Assembly: GCA_902547535.1 (NCBI GenBank)
Contig: CACCOB010000001.1
Coordinates: 465,712 to 529,711 of the forward strand
Reading direction: 5' to 3'
Source of the DNA: an uncultured Pelagibacteraceae bacterium
Lineage (GTDB): Bacteria; Pseudomonadota; Alphaproteobacteria; Pelagibacterales; Pelagibacteraceae
Length of the DNA: 64,000 nucleotides
Part shown: in pieces, positions 25,491 to 34,574 of the stretch
How positions within the stretch are numbered: position 1 is the first letter of the stretch
Layout: every line of letters begins with the position of its first letter
The notes under the pieces: generated by a model
What the model saw: the letters and a program-made list of their open reading frames with translations, nothing else
Database searches by the model: none
Told to the model about the DNA's origin: nothing
Position numbers and translations under genes: made by a program

Positions 25491-25876
25491 TAATTTGTAT
25501 ATTCTTTAATTTCTTTAATTTTTGAACCAGTATGATTATTAATATCTAATTTAATTTTAGCTCTTGTATCATTAAGAAAATGTACGTCTCTAGACAATCT
25601 TATAAAATTTTCTCCAAAATCTGAGTCTTTTTCACATTTTCTTTTATCATCTTCAATTATCCATAACTTTGAATTTACATTTTTTAAAGCTGTAAAAAAT
25701 TTTGTTAATTCTTGATCTATTTTTATATTCTTTTCTAATTCTTTCTTAAGAACTTCATATTCTTCATTTATAAATTTAAGTTTATTAGAATCTTTAATTC
25801 TATTTTTTTTAATTTCTAGAATTGAGATTTTGTCCAAAAGTTCTCCAACTGATACTTCTACTAAAATTTTATTCAT
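25487..25876 (-). CDS. DUF6165-like protein, probably surface-polysaccharide related
   Basis: A protein of about 129 residues beginning MNKILVEVSVGELLDKISILEIKKNRI, which resembles the DUF6165 family commonly found beside lipopolysaccharide glycosyltransferase genes. It is highly charged and predicted to be mostly helical, with coiled-coil character between residues 15 and 60. I prefer the ATG at 25876 over an in-frame TTG nine bases upstream. It diverges from a family 9 glycosyltransferase gene across 32 bases. The biochemical role is unknown; family membership is from memory of the motif. Confidence 0.65.
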   Translation of the reverse strand: MNKILVEVSVGELLDKISILEIKKNRIKDSNKLKFINEEYEVLKKELEKNIKIDQELTKFFTALKNVNSKLWIIEDDKRKCEKDSDFGENFIRLSRDVHFLNDTRAKIKLDINNHTGSKIKEIKEYTNY

Positions 25877-25908
25877 AAAATCCAATAGTATGTTAAGTTG
25901 TTATAAAT

Positions 25909-26850
25909 ATGTCAAACATTCTTATTATTAAACATGGGTCTTTGGGTGATATAGCTCAGGCAAGTGGAGCAATTCAAGATATTTCTGATTTTCACAAAAA
26001 TGATAAAGTCTTTTTATTAACATCAAGGCCCTACATAGATCTTTTTAAGCAAAATCCCTATTTAACGGGCACTATTTTAGATAAGAGATTATCAAGATTT
26101 AATTTGATTTATTTATTCAGTCTTATGCGCAAATTGAAAAAATACAAATTTACAAAAATTTTTGATTTACAAAATTCTTCTCGTTCAAGTTTCTATAAAA
26201 AAATATTGTTTCCTAATGCTGGTAATCTTATTTGGTCATCTTCTGAAACTACGTTGCCGAAAAGTAAATCTAAAGATGAATTTGATAAAAATCCTGTTTT
26301 AAACAGATTTAAACATCAATTAGAAACCTCAGGTGTAAAAACAAATAAAACTATGCTTCCTGATTTTAATTGGGCTTGCTCCAATATAGAAAATTTAAAA
26401 AAAAAATTTGATTTAAATAAATACATAGTTTTATTTCCTTTCTGTTCATCACATTTGACAATTAAAAAATGGCCTTACTACAATGAACTCATAAGTTTAA
26501 TAAAAAAAAAATTTGGCGATGAATATAAAATTGTAGTTGCTCCAGGTCCTGAAGAAATCGATATGACAAAAGAGATTAATGCAATTTCAATTTTAAACGA
26601 AAATAAATCTTTAAACATTCAGGAACTTGCATCTTTAATAAAAGATAGTACTTTTGTTATATCAAATGATACAGGACCAGCACATATGACTTCACATCTT
26701 GATGCAAAAGGAGTGGCATTGTTTGGATCACATACGACAGCATACAAAGTAAGTATAGAAAGAGAAAATTTTAAAGCAATCCAAGTAACAGATCTTAAAA
26801 AACTTTCTCCAGAAAAAGTATTTGAATATGTAATGAAATCTTTAAATTAA
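25909..26850 (+). CDS. Family 9 glycosyltransferase (heptosyltransferase-like)
   Basis: A 313-residue GT-B enzyme. The N terminus ILIIKHGSLGDIAQASGAI is the heptosyltransferase-type acceptor motif with GD, and the C-terminal half carries FVISNDTGPAHMTSHL, ADP-heptose binding D/NTGPxH-like, followed by VALFGSHT. It probably transfers a sugar onto the lipopolysaccharide core at the cytoplasmic face of the inner membrane. The gene is coupled to the TauE-family gene downstream by a one-base overlap. The sugar donor and acceptor are not determinable. Confidence 0.88.
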   Translation: MSNILIIKHGSLGDIAQASGAIQDISDFHKNDKVFLLTSRPYIDLFKQNPYLTGTILDKRLSRFNLIYLFSLMRKLKKYKFTKIFDLQNSSRSSFYKKILFPNAGNLIWSSSETTLPKSKSKDEFDKNPVLNRFKHQLETSGVKTNKTMLPDFNWACSNIENLKKKFDLNKYIVLFPFCSSHLTIKKWPYYNELISLIKKKFGDEYKIVVAPGPEEIDMTKEINAISILNENKSLNIQELASLIKDSTFVISNDTGPAHMTSHLDAKGVALFGSHTTAYKVSIERENFKAIQVTDLKKLSPEKVFEYVMKSLN

Positions 26851-27593
26851 TGGAAATAAATTCCCTTTTTTTTATAAGTGTTGTTCCTGCTATTATTTTG
26901 TATGGGATTGCAAAATCTGGTTTAGGTGGTTCCATATCTTTGATATCTGTTCCTTTGATGACTGTTGTTATGCCATTACAACAGGCACTTGCAATCATTC
27001 TACCTATTCTAATATTTTCAGATATTATAGCTGTATATAGATTTAGAAGAGAGTTTGATTTTAGTATTCTTAAAGTAATAGTGCCATTTGCAGCACTAGG
27101 TATTCTAATAGGCTCTTTTACATTTAATAATTTTTCAGAAGATTTGCTCAAACTAATTGTTGGGGTAATGGGTTTTTTATTTGCAGGACATTATTTTTTG
27201 TTAAAAAAAGAAAAAACAATTCCAGCTAAGAAGAATTTTTTAAAGGGTGCTATATGCTCGTCAATTGCAGGATTTTCAAGTTTTTGTGTACATGCAGGTG
27301 GAACTCCTACTAGTCTTTATTTATTACCATTAAGATTAAAAAAAGAAGTTTACGTTGGAACTAGAATAATTTTTTTTAGCTGTGTTAATCTAATAAAACT
27401 TCCACTATACATTTATTTATCAATGATGAATTTTGATACATTGTATCAATCTATCTCCCTTTTCCCTTTGGCTATAATTGGAATATTTATTGGATATAAA
27501 TTATTAAAAATTATAGAAGAAAATTTATTTTACAATATTCTTTATGCATTAATTCTTTTAAGTAGTACGAAACTCATTGTAGACTTTATTTAA
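26850..27593 (+). CDS. TauE/SafE-family membrane transporter
   Basis: A 247-residue protein with about eight membrane segments arranged as two repeats. The first has GIAKSGLGGSISLISVPLM and the second GFSSFCVHAGGTPTSLYLLPL, the paired glycine-rich segments of the TauE/SafE (sulfite exporter) family. Members move small sulfur or organic anions across the inner membrane. The substrate and direction are unknown. It overlaps the glycosyltransferase stop by one base and meets the AbrB-type gene tail to tail with a four-base gap. Confidence 0.85.
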   Translation: MEINSLFFISVVPAIILYGIAKSGLGGSISLISVPLMTVVMPLQQALAIILPILIFSDIIAVYRFRREFDFSILKVIVPFAALGILIGSFTFNNFSEDLLKLIVGVMGFLFAGHYFLLKKEKTIPAKKNFLKGAICSSIAGFSSFCVHAGGTPTSLYLLPLRLKKEVYVGTRIIFFSCVNLIKLPLYIYLSMMNFDTLYQSISLFPLAIIGIFIGYKLLKIIEENLFYNILYALILLSSTKLIVDFI

Positions 27594-27597
27594 ATAT

Positions 27598-28668
27598 TTA
27601 AACACCATCAGTAAATTTTTTAAGTATAATGGGAAGAAAGGCTACAATAATTAATATTCTTAAAAAGTGATGATAGCTAACAAAAATTGGATCAATATTA
27701 TAAGCTACACTTATTACAACCATCTCATGTATGCCTCCTGGAGCAAAACTTAAAAATGTAGGAATGAAATCAAAGCCAAGAAATTGTAAAAAATAAGCAG
27801 TTACCATTGCAACAATTACAAGAATAGAACTCACCATAACTCCATGAAATATATAAAAAAATAACTCTTTTAGTTTTAAACCATTTAATCTACTCCCGAG
27901 CGCGGTACCTAAAAAAATGAAAGCAATATTTATTATGAAATCAGGAAATCTAGCATTCATAATTTCAAAAGTATAAAATAATCCAGACAAAGCCATCGCT
28001 CCAACAAGAATTGGAGATGGAATTTTTAGTTTTTTTAAAAATATTGAAAATAAATAACAAATTAAAATTAAAAATATAATTTCAAAAAAATACCTAAGAT
28101 CATAGATATTATCGTAATTATATCCCTCGATCTCTGAGAAACCTAAATTACTAATAAATAGAATTGGCACAAAACTAACAATAAAAATTACTCTTGTTGC
28201 TTGTGGTATTAATACTTGCTTATGATTATCTTTTTTACCATATTCCAAAAGTGCTGCTGCAATTGGAACAAATGCACCTGGTAAAGCTGCTAGAGTAGCA
28301 ATAAATTTATCAAATTTACAAACTTTAACAAAATATAAACCAGCTAATATTGTGCTTACAATTGTACATACCAACATTGCTACAGATGAGAATACCCACA
28401 AATGTATTTTGTATAATAAAGATACATTTAGTGTCCCACCAAGAATTATTCCAACCATTAAAAAAATAGGATTTAATAATTTTGTGGGAAACTTTATGTC
28501 AAATTTTGTAAAAGCCACACAAAGATTCAAACCAAGAGAACCTAATAACCATGGCAAAGGAAGCCCAATTATAGTTCCAATATAACCACCTATAATACCA
28601 ATAGCTAGAGCTTTATAGCTGGCACCCAAATCTTTAAAAAAATTTTGAAATGATAAAGTATTTAACAT
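27598..28668 (-). CDS. AbrB-family (duplicated domain) membrane transporter
   Basis: A 356-residue integral membrane protein with roughly ten segments in two similar halves: GIIGGYIGTIIGLPLPWLLGSLG near the N terminus and LKIPSPILVGAMALSGLFYTF in the middle. This duplicated pattern, with the C-terminal APGGIHEMVVISVAYNIDP, is the AbrB/ammonia-monooxygenase-like transporter family. The substrate is unknown. The gene diverges from tctC; genes of this family are often found near tripartite tricarboxylate transporters, so it may belong to the same regulatory neighbourhood. Confidence 0.85.
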   Translation of the reverse strand: MLNTLSFQNFFKDLGASYKALAIGIIGGYIGTIIGLPLPWLLGSLGLNLCVAFTKFDIKFPTKLLNPIFLMVGIILGGTLNVSLLYKIHLWVFSSVAMLVCTIVSTILAGLYFVKVCKFDKFIATLAALPGAFVPIAAALLEYGKKDNHKQVLIPQATRVIFIVSFVPILFISNLGFSEIEGYNYDNIYDLRYFFEIIFLILICYLFSIFLKKLKIPSPILVGAMALSGLFYTFEIMNARFPDFIINIAFIFLGTALGSRLNGLKLKELFFYIFHGVMVSSILVIVAMVTAYFLQFLGFDFIPTFLSFAPGGIHEMVVISVAYNIDPIFVSYHHFLRILIIVAFLPIILKKFTDGV

Positions 28669-28682
28669 TTACGTAATCATCA

Positions 28683-28711
28683 TTGACACTAAATATAAAT
28701 CTATGTTTAAT
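28683..28711 (+). promoter_or_regulatory. Promoter of the tctCBA operon
   Basis: A consensus -35 TTGACA (28683-28688), a 17-base spacer and -10 TTTAAT (28706-28711), one base from consensus. A GAGAGG Shine-Dalgarno lies just before the tctC ATG at 28746. The same TTGAC-17-TTTAAT layout occurs upstream of the TRAP operon at 43642. Confidence 0.75.
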
Positions 28712-28745
28712 ATAAGGTATTATAATTATAATAAGAGAGGAAATA

Positions 28746-29726
28746 ATGAAACTAATTAAATCTTTAATTACAGTTTTATTCTCAACTTTACTTTTAATTT
28801 CAGCAACAACTTCAAGCTCAGTAGCAATGGATAAATTGCACTTTGTAATCGGTGGTGGTGCTGGAGGTGGTTGGGATGGAACTGCTAGAGGAACAGGAGA
28901 AGCTTTAACAAAAGCTGGAATGTTAAAAAGTGCATCATTTGAAAATATGTCAGGTGGTGGAGGTGGAAAAGCTTTAGCTTACATGATTAACACAAAACCT
29001 GCTAATACAATTCTAGTTCAATCAACACCATTAGTCTTAAGATCAATCACAAGACACAAAGGTTATGTAAAAGGTAATGGTACTTTATCTTATAAAGACG
29101 TTGTGCCAATTGCAGGAGTTATAGGTGATTATGGAGCTATTGCAGTAGCAAAAAGCTCACCTTTTAAAAACTTTAAAGATGTAGTTGATGCATACAACAA
29201 AGATCCAAATTCAGTTAAGATGGCTGGTGGCTCCGTTAGAGGAAGCATGGACCATTTAATTGGAGCTTTAGCTTTTCAAGCCGCAGGAGCTGACCCGAAT
29301 GCAGTTGCATATATACCATATGATGCAGGAGGAAAAGCATTAGCTGGACTTTTATCTGGGGAAACACAAATTATATCAACAGGCTTAGGGGAATTAATGG
29401 GCGCAAGAGACCAAGTAAGAATTATTGGTATTACTGCTCCATCAAGAGTATCTGATGCTCCAGATGCACCGACATTAAAAGAACAAGGATATGATGTGCA
29501 ATTCGTTAACTGGAGAGGTTTTTTTGGACCTCCAGGAATGAGCAATTCTGATAAATCAAAAATTGCTAAAATGTTAGGCGACGTACAAAAAACTCCTGAA
29601 TGGGAAACTGTAAGAGCAAGAAACGCATGGGTAAATATTTATAACCCAGAAGGAAAGTTTGTTTCTTTCTTAGAAAAACAAACTGAAGAAATGACAGCTC
29701 TTATGAAAAAACTAGGAGTAATTTAA
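28746..29726 (+). CDS. tctC: Tripartite tricarboxylate transporter substrate-binding protein (TctC/Bug family)
   Basis: A 326-residue periplasmic binding protein with a signal peptide ending near VAMD (residue 28). It has the Bug-family glycine-rich IGGGAGGGWDGTARGTGEAL, NMSGGGGGKALAYMINT, the domain-two GSVRGSMDHLIGALAFQAAGAD and YIPYDAGGKALAGLLSGE. The family binds carboxylates, including citrate, and other anions in the periplasm for TctAB. Its gene leads the operon from a near-consensus promoter and is separated from tctB by a terminator-like hairpin, implying binding-protein excess. The ligand is unknown. Confidence 0.9.
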   Translation: MKLIKSLITVLFSTLLLISATTSSSVAMDKLHFVIGGGAGGGWDGTARGTGEALTKAGMLKSASFENMSGGGGGKALAYMINTKPANTILVQSTPLVLRSITRHKGYVKGNGTLSYKDVVPIAGVIGDYGAIAVAKSSPFKNFKDVVDAYNKDPNSVKMAGGSVRGSMDHLIGALAFQAAGADPNAVAYIPYDAGGKALAGLLSGETQIISTGLGELMGARDQVRIIGITAPSRVSDAPDAPTLKEQGYDVQFVNWRGFFGPPGMSNSDKSKIAKMLGDVQKTPEWETVRARNAWVNIYNPEGKFVSFLEKQTEEMTALMKKLGVI

Positions 29727-29742
29727 TCTTTTAGATTATTTG

Positions 29743-29795
29743 AAAAAAGAGCAGTGAATATAAATACTACAAAAATTATATCACTGCTCTTTTTT
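29743..29795 (+). promoter_or_regulatory. Terminator-like hairpin overlapping the tctB start codon
   Basis: A perfect 15-base stem, 29743-29757 with 29781-29795, that ends in six T residues and can extend inward with TATAA/TTATA past one bulged A. The tctB GTG start at 29754 lies inside the left arm and the T-run is read as tctB codons. It therefore looks like an attenuator that both ends most tctC transcripts and hides the tctB start. Confidence 0.82.
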
Positions 29796-30224
29796 ATTTT
29801 CTCATCATTCTATTTATATACTGCATACCAAATTCAGGTTTTTGCATTTGACGAAAATGCACCATTCAATGCTAGAACATTTCCAATCTATTTAGGTTAT
29901 GCAGGATTATTTTTTTCTGGGTTAAAGCTTATTCTACCTGAGCATAACACCATAAAAGTAGACCATAAAAATCTAGAGTATAAAAAAACAGCGATACTTA
30001 TAGTAATTGCAATTATTTATGGAGCTACAATTTTAAAAGTTGGATACTTTTTAACAACATCTTTATTTTTGTTTTCATCTTATTATTTTTTAGGTGAGAG
30101 AAGATGGGTCTTGATGTTTTTGTTATCATTTCCCTTCGTGGCAGCTTTTATGTACCTTCTTCATGGTATTCTTGATATTTATTTAAGAGATCCATTTTTA
30201 CAATTAATTGGAGTTATGGGATGA
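29754..30224 (+). CDS. tctB: Tripartite tricarboxylate transporter small membrane subunit (TctB)
   Basis: A 156-residue protein with four membrane segments (about 7-24, 41-58, 78-96 and 115-140), standard TctB size. The motif FNARTFPIYLGYAGLFFSGLKL matches the conserved loop after helix one. The start is GTG at 29754; starting later would remove the first helix, so the gene must begin within the hairpin described at 29743-29795. The stop overlaps tctA by four bases. Together with TctA it forms the membrane complex of a secondary transporter. Confidence 0.85.
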   Translation: MNINTTKIISLLFFIFSSFYLYTAYQIQVFAFDENAPFNARTFPIYLGYAGLFFSGLKLILPEHNTIKVDHKNLEYKKTAILIVIAIIYGATILKVGYFLTTSLFLFSSYYFLGERRWVLMFLLSFPFVAAFMYLLHGILDIYLRDPFLQLIGVMG

Positions 30225-31717
30225 TCGAAGGAATTTTAATTGGATTAACCACAGCTCTTACACTTCAAAATATTTTAATGGTAATGGTAGGTTGTTTTTT
30301 TGGAACTATTATTGGAATGTTACCTGGACTTGGCCCAATGACTGCCATTGCTTTAATGATACCAATTACTTATGGCTTTGATCCTGCTACAGGATTGATT
30401 CTCATGGCTGGAGTTTATTATGGTGCTGTATTTGGTGGCTCGACTTCCTCAATTTTGCTTAACGCACCGGGTGTTCCAGGGACTGTTGCTACCTCCTTTG
30501 ATGGTTATCCAATGGCACAACAAGGAAAGGCAGGTAAGGCTTTGGCAATCGCTGCTTGGAGTTCTTTTGCAGGAGGCACATTATCTGCAATTTATCTTTT
30601 ATTTATGGCTCCCAGTTTGTCTAAAGTAAGTTTGTCATTCAGATCTCCAGATTATTTTGCTTTAATGATTTTAGGTTTAACTGCTATTGCTGCTTTTTCT
30701 TCTAAAGGTCAATTTTTAAAAGCAATGATGATGGTAGTATTAGGTTTAATGTTAGCCTCTGTTGGTCAAGATAGCTTATCAGATATTACAAGATTTACAT
30801 TCGATAATATGAATTTAACAGATGGAATAAGTTTTGTTCTTGTTGTAATGGCTACATTTGCAATGAGTGAGGCGCTTACGATAATATTAAAAAGAAATGA
30901 TCCTACAAGTGCCGCAAAACAAGTTTCATTAACAGAACTTGGTTCAATTAAAATCAACAAAGAAGAAAGAACTAAAATGTATAAGACGATTCCAAGATCA
31001 TCAATAATAGGTTTTTTAATTGGTGTATTACCTGGCGCTGGAGCAACAATTGCATCTTTCTTAGCTTATGGAATGGAAAGAAATGTAGTTAACGACGAAG
31101 AAAAAGAAAAATTTGGTAAAGGAAGTGTAAATGGTTTGTCAGCTCCTGAAACTGCAAATAATGCAGCTTGTTCTGGTTCATTTGTGCCCATGCTGACATT
31201 GGGTATACCAGGAAGCGGAACTACAGCGGTTATGTTAGGTGCATTATTAGGTTTTGGAGTTCAGCCTGGACCAAGATTATATATGACAAATCCAGAAATT
31301 TTTTGGTCAATAATAATGTCAATGTACATAGGTATGGTTATATTATTGATTTTAAATCTTCCTTTAATTCCATATATTGCAAGAATTCTTGCTGTCCCTA
31401 AAAATTATTTAATACCTTTAATTTTATTTTTCTCAGTTACAGGCATTTATGTAATGTCTTTCAATAACTTCGATATTTATTTAATGATTGGAATTGCAGT
31501 TGTTGCAACATTTTTGAGACTATATGATTTTCCTATGCCACCTCTAATACTTGCCTTTGTATTAGGAGGTCTTATGGAGGAAAATTTAAGACGATCTTTG
31601 CTATTAAGTAACGGATCATGGGAGTTTCTATGGGACAGAACACTTACATTGTGTATTCTTTTAACGACTATTTTAATAGTTGTCTGGCATTTTTATAAAT
31701 CTATAATAAGAAAATGA
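30221..31717 (+). CDS. tctA: Tripartite tricarboxylate transporter large membrane subunit (TctA)
   Basis: A 498-residue protein with about twelve membrane segments and typical TctA length. Family motifs include FFGTIIGMLPGLGPMTAIAL, YYGAVFGGSTSSILLNAPG, then the second repeat IGVLPGAGATIASFLAYG and the APETANNAACSGSFVPML segment. It is the main carrier subunit, driven by ion gradients. Its stop overlaps the start of the amine oxidase gene by four bases, an unusual fourth member for a tct operon. Confidence 0.93.
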   Translation: MIEGILIGLTTALTLQNILMVMVGCFFGTIIGMLPGLGPMTAIALMIPITYGFDPATGLILMAGVYYGAVFGGSTSSILLNAPGVPGTVATSFDGYPMAQQGKAGKALAIAAWSSFAGGTLSAIYLLFMAPSLSKVSLSFRSPDYFALMILGLTAIAAFSSKGQFLKAMMMVVLGLMLASVGQDSLSDITRFTFDNMNLTDGISFVLVVMATFAMSEALTIILKRNDPTSAAKQVSLTELGSIKINKEERTKMYKTIPRSSIIGFLIGVLPGAGATIASFLAYGMERNVVNDEEKEKFGKGSVNGLSAPETANNAACSGSFVPMLTLGIPGSGTTAVMLGALLGFGVQPGPRLYMTNPEIFWSIIMSMYIGMVILLILNLPLIPYIARILAVPKNYLIPLILFFSVTGIYVMSFNNFDIYLMIGIAVVATFLRLYDFPMPPLILAFVLGGLMEENLRRSLLLSNGSWEFLWDRTLTLCILLTTILIVVWHFYKSIIRK

Positions 31718-33063
31718 TAAATAGAAGAAAATTTTTAAAAACATCACTATCAGCATTAGCATTTGCAGCCATACCAAAAATTTCATTTTCACAATCAAAT
31801 CCAGATGTTGTGGTAATTGGTGGTGGTTCCTCGGGATTATCAGTAACAGCTGAATTAATGAAAAAAGGAAAAACAGTATTATGTGTTGACGCTATGAGTA
31901 GGAAAGGTGGAAGATGTTTTACAAATACTTCAATATTTGGTGTTCCTTATGATCTTGGAGCGCATTGGTTACATAATTTTAATTTTAATCAAATTGCACA
32001 GTATGGAAAGAAACAAAAAGATATATTTGATATTTATAAAGATCCAGACACAGTCATGGTTTATGACGGTCAAAAAAAAATTAAGGGAATGAAACTTTAT
32101 GGATTGTACAAGAAGTTAGGAAAGTTAAAAAATAAAACAAAAGATGACATTCCTTTAAGTAATAAAATAAAAGAAAAATGGTTAGAAAATGAATGGTTTG
32201 CAACAGCACATCAAATAAGATTTCCTTGTCAGTCTGGAAAAGATTTAGATCAATATACAGCTGCTGATGGTAAACTTAATTGGGAAAGTTATGGCGAAGG
32301 TAGTCAGGGTGGTGATGGATTTGTAAAACAAGGATATGGCGCTTTACTTGCTCATTATAGACAAAATGTGCCAGTTCAACTACAAACAACTGTTAATGAG
32401 GTTAAATGGGATGGCAATGGAGTTAAGGTAGTCACAAACAAAGGAACTATAAGTGCAAAAGCCTGCGTTATAACAGTTTCTACCTCAGCATTTAATTCAG
32501 GAAAAATTAAATTTACACCGGCACTACCTATTGAAAAGTACGAAGCTTATGATGCTTTTTCCTGTTCAAATTATAATCATGTAACATTACAGTTAAAAGA
32601 TGATTTTTATAAAGAGTATAAAGTAAAACCAGACATGTATTTTACCCCAAAAATTACAACTAAAGGCCTTAAATCTCCAGAGGGGTACTGTTCAACAATG
32701 AATTTGCATGACTCTAAAATATCATATTTTGATGTGGGAGGACAATTTGCAAAAGATTTAGAAAAAGCAGGAAGCAAGGCAGGTATAGATTTCGTTTTAC
32801 AAACCTTACGAGATACTTTTGGGTCTGATTTTGATAAATTTTTTGTTAAAGGACATATGACTACTTGGGGTAAAAATCCATTTGTATTGGGTGCTTGGGC
32901 CTCAGCAACGCCAGGAAAAGCTGATTTAAGAAAGAATATTAAAACTTCAGTTGCAGATAAACTTTTTTTTGCAGGAGAAGCTACAGCAAAAAATTATGGA
33001 ACTGTCCACGGAGCTGATAGAAGTGGAGCAAGGGTAGCAAAAGAAGTATTAAGTTTTGTTTAA
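31714..33063 (+). CDS. Tat-exported flavin amine oxidase
   Basis: A 449-residue FAD enzyme of the monoamine/polyamine oxidase family. The N terminus NRRKFLKTSLSALAFAA is a twin-arginine signal (Arg4, Arg5), so the folded enzyme is expected in the periplasm. FAD binding is seen in VVVIGGGSSGLSVTAEL and GGRCFT..YDLGAHWLHN, and the C-terminal LFFAGEATAKNYGTVHGADRSG closes the flavin site. Likely substrates are amines or amino acids, giving an aldehyde or keto acid, H2O2 and ammonia. It is translationally coupled to tctA, suggesting that its product or substrate is carried by the Tct system. Confidence 0.85.
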   Translation: MINRRKFLKTSLSALAFAAIPKISFSQSNPDVVVIGGGSSGLSVTAELMKKGKTVLCVDAMSRKGGRCFTNTSIFGVPYDLGAHWLHNFNFNQIAQYGKKQKDIFDIYKDPDTVMVYDGQKKIKGMKLYGLYKKLGKLKNKTKDDIPLSNKIKEKWLENEWFATAHQIRFPCQSGKDLDQYTAADGKLNWESYGEGSQGGDGFVKQGYGALLAHYRQNVPVQLQTTVNEVKWDGNGVKVVTNKGTISAKACVITVSTSAFNSGKIKFTPALPIEKYEAYDAFSCSNYNHVTLQLKDDFYKEYKVKPDMYFTPKITTKGLKSPEGYCSTMNLHDSKISYFDVGGQFAKDLEKAGSKAGIDFVLQTLRDTFGSDFDKFFVKGHMTTWGKNPFVLGAWASATPGKADLRKNIKTSVADKLFFAGEATAKNYGTVHGADRSGARVAKEVLSFV

Positions 33064-33479
33064 GTAATATAAATTTTATCTGATAAACCGTAACAAAGTA
33101 TTGCCATCATAATTAAAAAGACTGTAGGCGCTATAATGCCTTCATTTGTAGCTTTTTCATTAAGACCAGTTTTATCAATTTTAAGTGAGTAGAAATTTGT
33201 TCCTAAAACACATGCATGAATAATAAATATTAAATTAAAAAAGGCCCAAGTTCCCTCAACTCCATTTGGTCTTACAAACATAATATAAATAGCCATTATT
33301 ACCCAACCAAGCATTAGCGCTCCAACAAATCTAATCATTACAGCTGCACTGTGATCTATACCAAACTTATCCATAAATTTTTTGGTTCCAACAATTGTTT
33401 GAAAACAATATGCAGCTATTCCTATAAAATGTGCAAGAAAGATAATTAAGTAAAAAATATTATTAAACTTTGCAATCAT
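33060..33479 (-). CDS. Four-helix membrane protein, unknown function
   Basis: A 139-residue protein with four membrane segments (about 7-28, 47-66, 79-98 and 117-134). Short charged loops and the conserved-looking GALMLGWVIMAIYIMFVRPNG segment are visible. I do not recognise a family. The 3' end overlaps the amine oxidase by four bases on the other strand, and the gene lies nine bases downstream of the glycosyltransferase gene, so these two are probably co-transcribed. Confidence 0.6.
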   Translation of the reverse strand: MIAKFNNIFYLIIFLAHFIGIAAYCFQTIVGTKKFMDKFGIDHSAAVMIRFVGALMLGWVIMAIYIMFVRPNGVEGTWAFFNLIFIIHACVLGTNFYSLKIDKTGLNEKATNEGIIAPTVFLIMMAILCYGLSDKIYIT

Positions 33480-33488
33480 GTATCTATT

Positions 33489-34571
33489 TTATAAGATTCT
33501 CTTATATTTTTCAATTATCTTATCCCATAGAAAGTTTGTAGAATTAATTTTTGCTTCTTTGCCATACTTTAGATATTTATTTTCTTTAAAAAGAGTATCT
33601 ATACTTGCGTAAATGTCCTCTAGTTTGTTACCATCGCATATTAAACCAGTTTTTTCATGAATTATTGCATCTGAAGCTCCTCCATCTTTACCTCCAATAG
33701 ACGGAATACCATATTGGGCAGCTTCAACATAGGCTATACCAAAACCTTCTACAGATTTTTTGTAAATTATGGATGGCATTATAAAAATATTTGATTTAGC
33801 TAAAAGAGCATTTTTTAAATCCGATGGAATATCTTTTAAAAAAGTTACCTGATTATTAAGATTAAGTTCTATAACTAATTTTTTTAATTTTTCCTCCTCA
33901 TCTCCATATCCGATGCATGTATAAATTATATCTGGATAAATTTCTTTAAGGTTTCTAACAGCCATAATTACTTTTTCATGATTTTTTCTTTTATCAAATC
34001 TTGAAACTGTAATTAGCCTATTTTTCTTGCCTTTCAATATTTCTTCAGCTTCATCTAAATATTTTTTTGGAACTTCAATTACTGGATCAATTCCAGGATT
34101 TATAACAACTATTTTTTTTTCATCTACGCCTAAGTCTATAGCTAAGTTTTTTGTATAATTTGAATTAGCAACAACATGATCCACATTATTTAAAACTGAT
34201 AAAACTTTCTTATTTAATCCAGAGCCTTTAGGGTGGTTTATTTCTTTTGAATGAATCAGACAGATTTTCTTTTTATTTGTTTTAATAAGTTCTAAACTTT
34301 TCCAATGATCAGCAATCAAACATTCTACATTTTTATTATTTTCAAGATAATCATTTATCAAATAAGATTTTCGATATTTTCTTATTAGTTTCATCCCACT
34401 AACTCTTTCAATAGAAAATGAAACAGATTTATCAAATTCTTCGTGATTTTCATGGTAATCTGCAAATACTTTTATTAAATTAAGCTTTGCAAGAGATCTT
34501 GCAAGTCCCCACATGAGATTTTGCATACCTCCCAACTCTGGTGGAAAATTTCTAGTAATTAATAAATACAT
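33489..34571 (-). CDS. Family 4 glycosyltransferase (GT-B fold)
   Basis: A 360-residue glycosyltransferase. The N terminus LLITRNFPPELGGMQNLMWGLA is the typical acceptor-side PPxxGGMQ motif. The C-terminal donor domain has VVINPGIDP, LITVSRFDKRKNHEKVIMA, FLKDIPSDLKNALLAKSNIFIMPS and EGFGIAYVEAAQYGIPSIGGKDGG, the E-x7-E retaining motif of GT4. It probably adds a sugar to a surface polysaccharide or glycolipid. The sugar and acceptor are unknown. It lies three bases after the redoxin gene on the same strand. Confidence 0.9.
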   Translation of the reverse strand: MYLLITRNFPPELGGMQNLMWGLARSLAKLNLIKVFADYHENHEEFDKSVSFSIERVSGMKLIRKYRKSYLINDYLENNKNVECLIADHWKSLELIKTNKKKICLIHSKEINHPKGSGLNKKVLSVLNNVDHVVANSNYTKNLAIDLGVDEKKIVVINPGIDPVIEVPKKYLDEAEEILKGKKNRLITVSRFDKRKNHEKVIMAVRNLKEIYPDIIYTCIGYGDEEEKLKKLVIELNLNNQVTFLKDIPSDLKNALLAKSNIFIMPSIIYKKSVEGFGIAYVEAAQYGIPSIGGKDGGASDAIIHEKTGLICDGNKLEDIYASIDTLFKENKYLKYGKEAKINSTNFLWDKIIEKYKRIL

Positions 34572-34574
34572 TAT

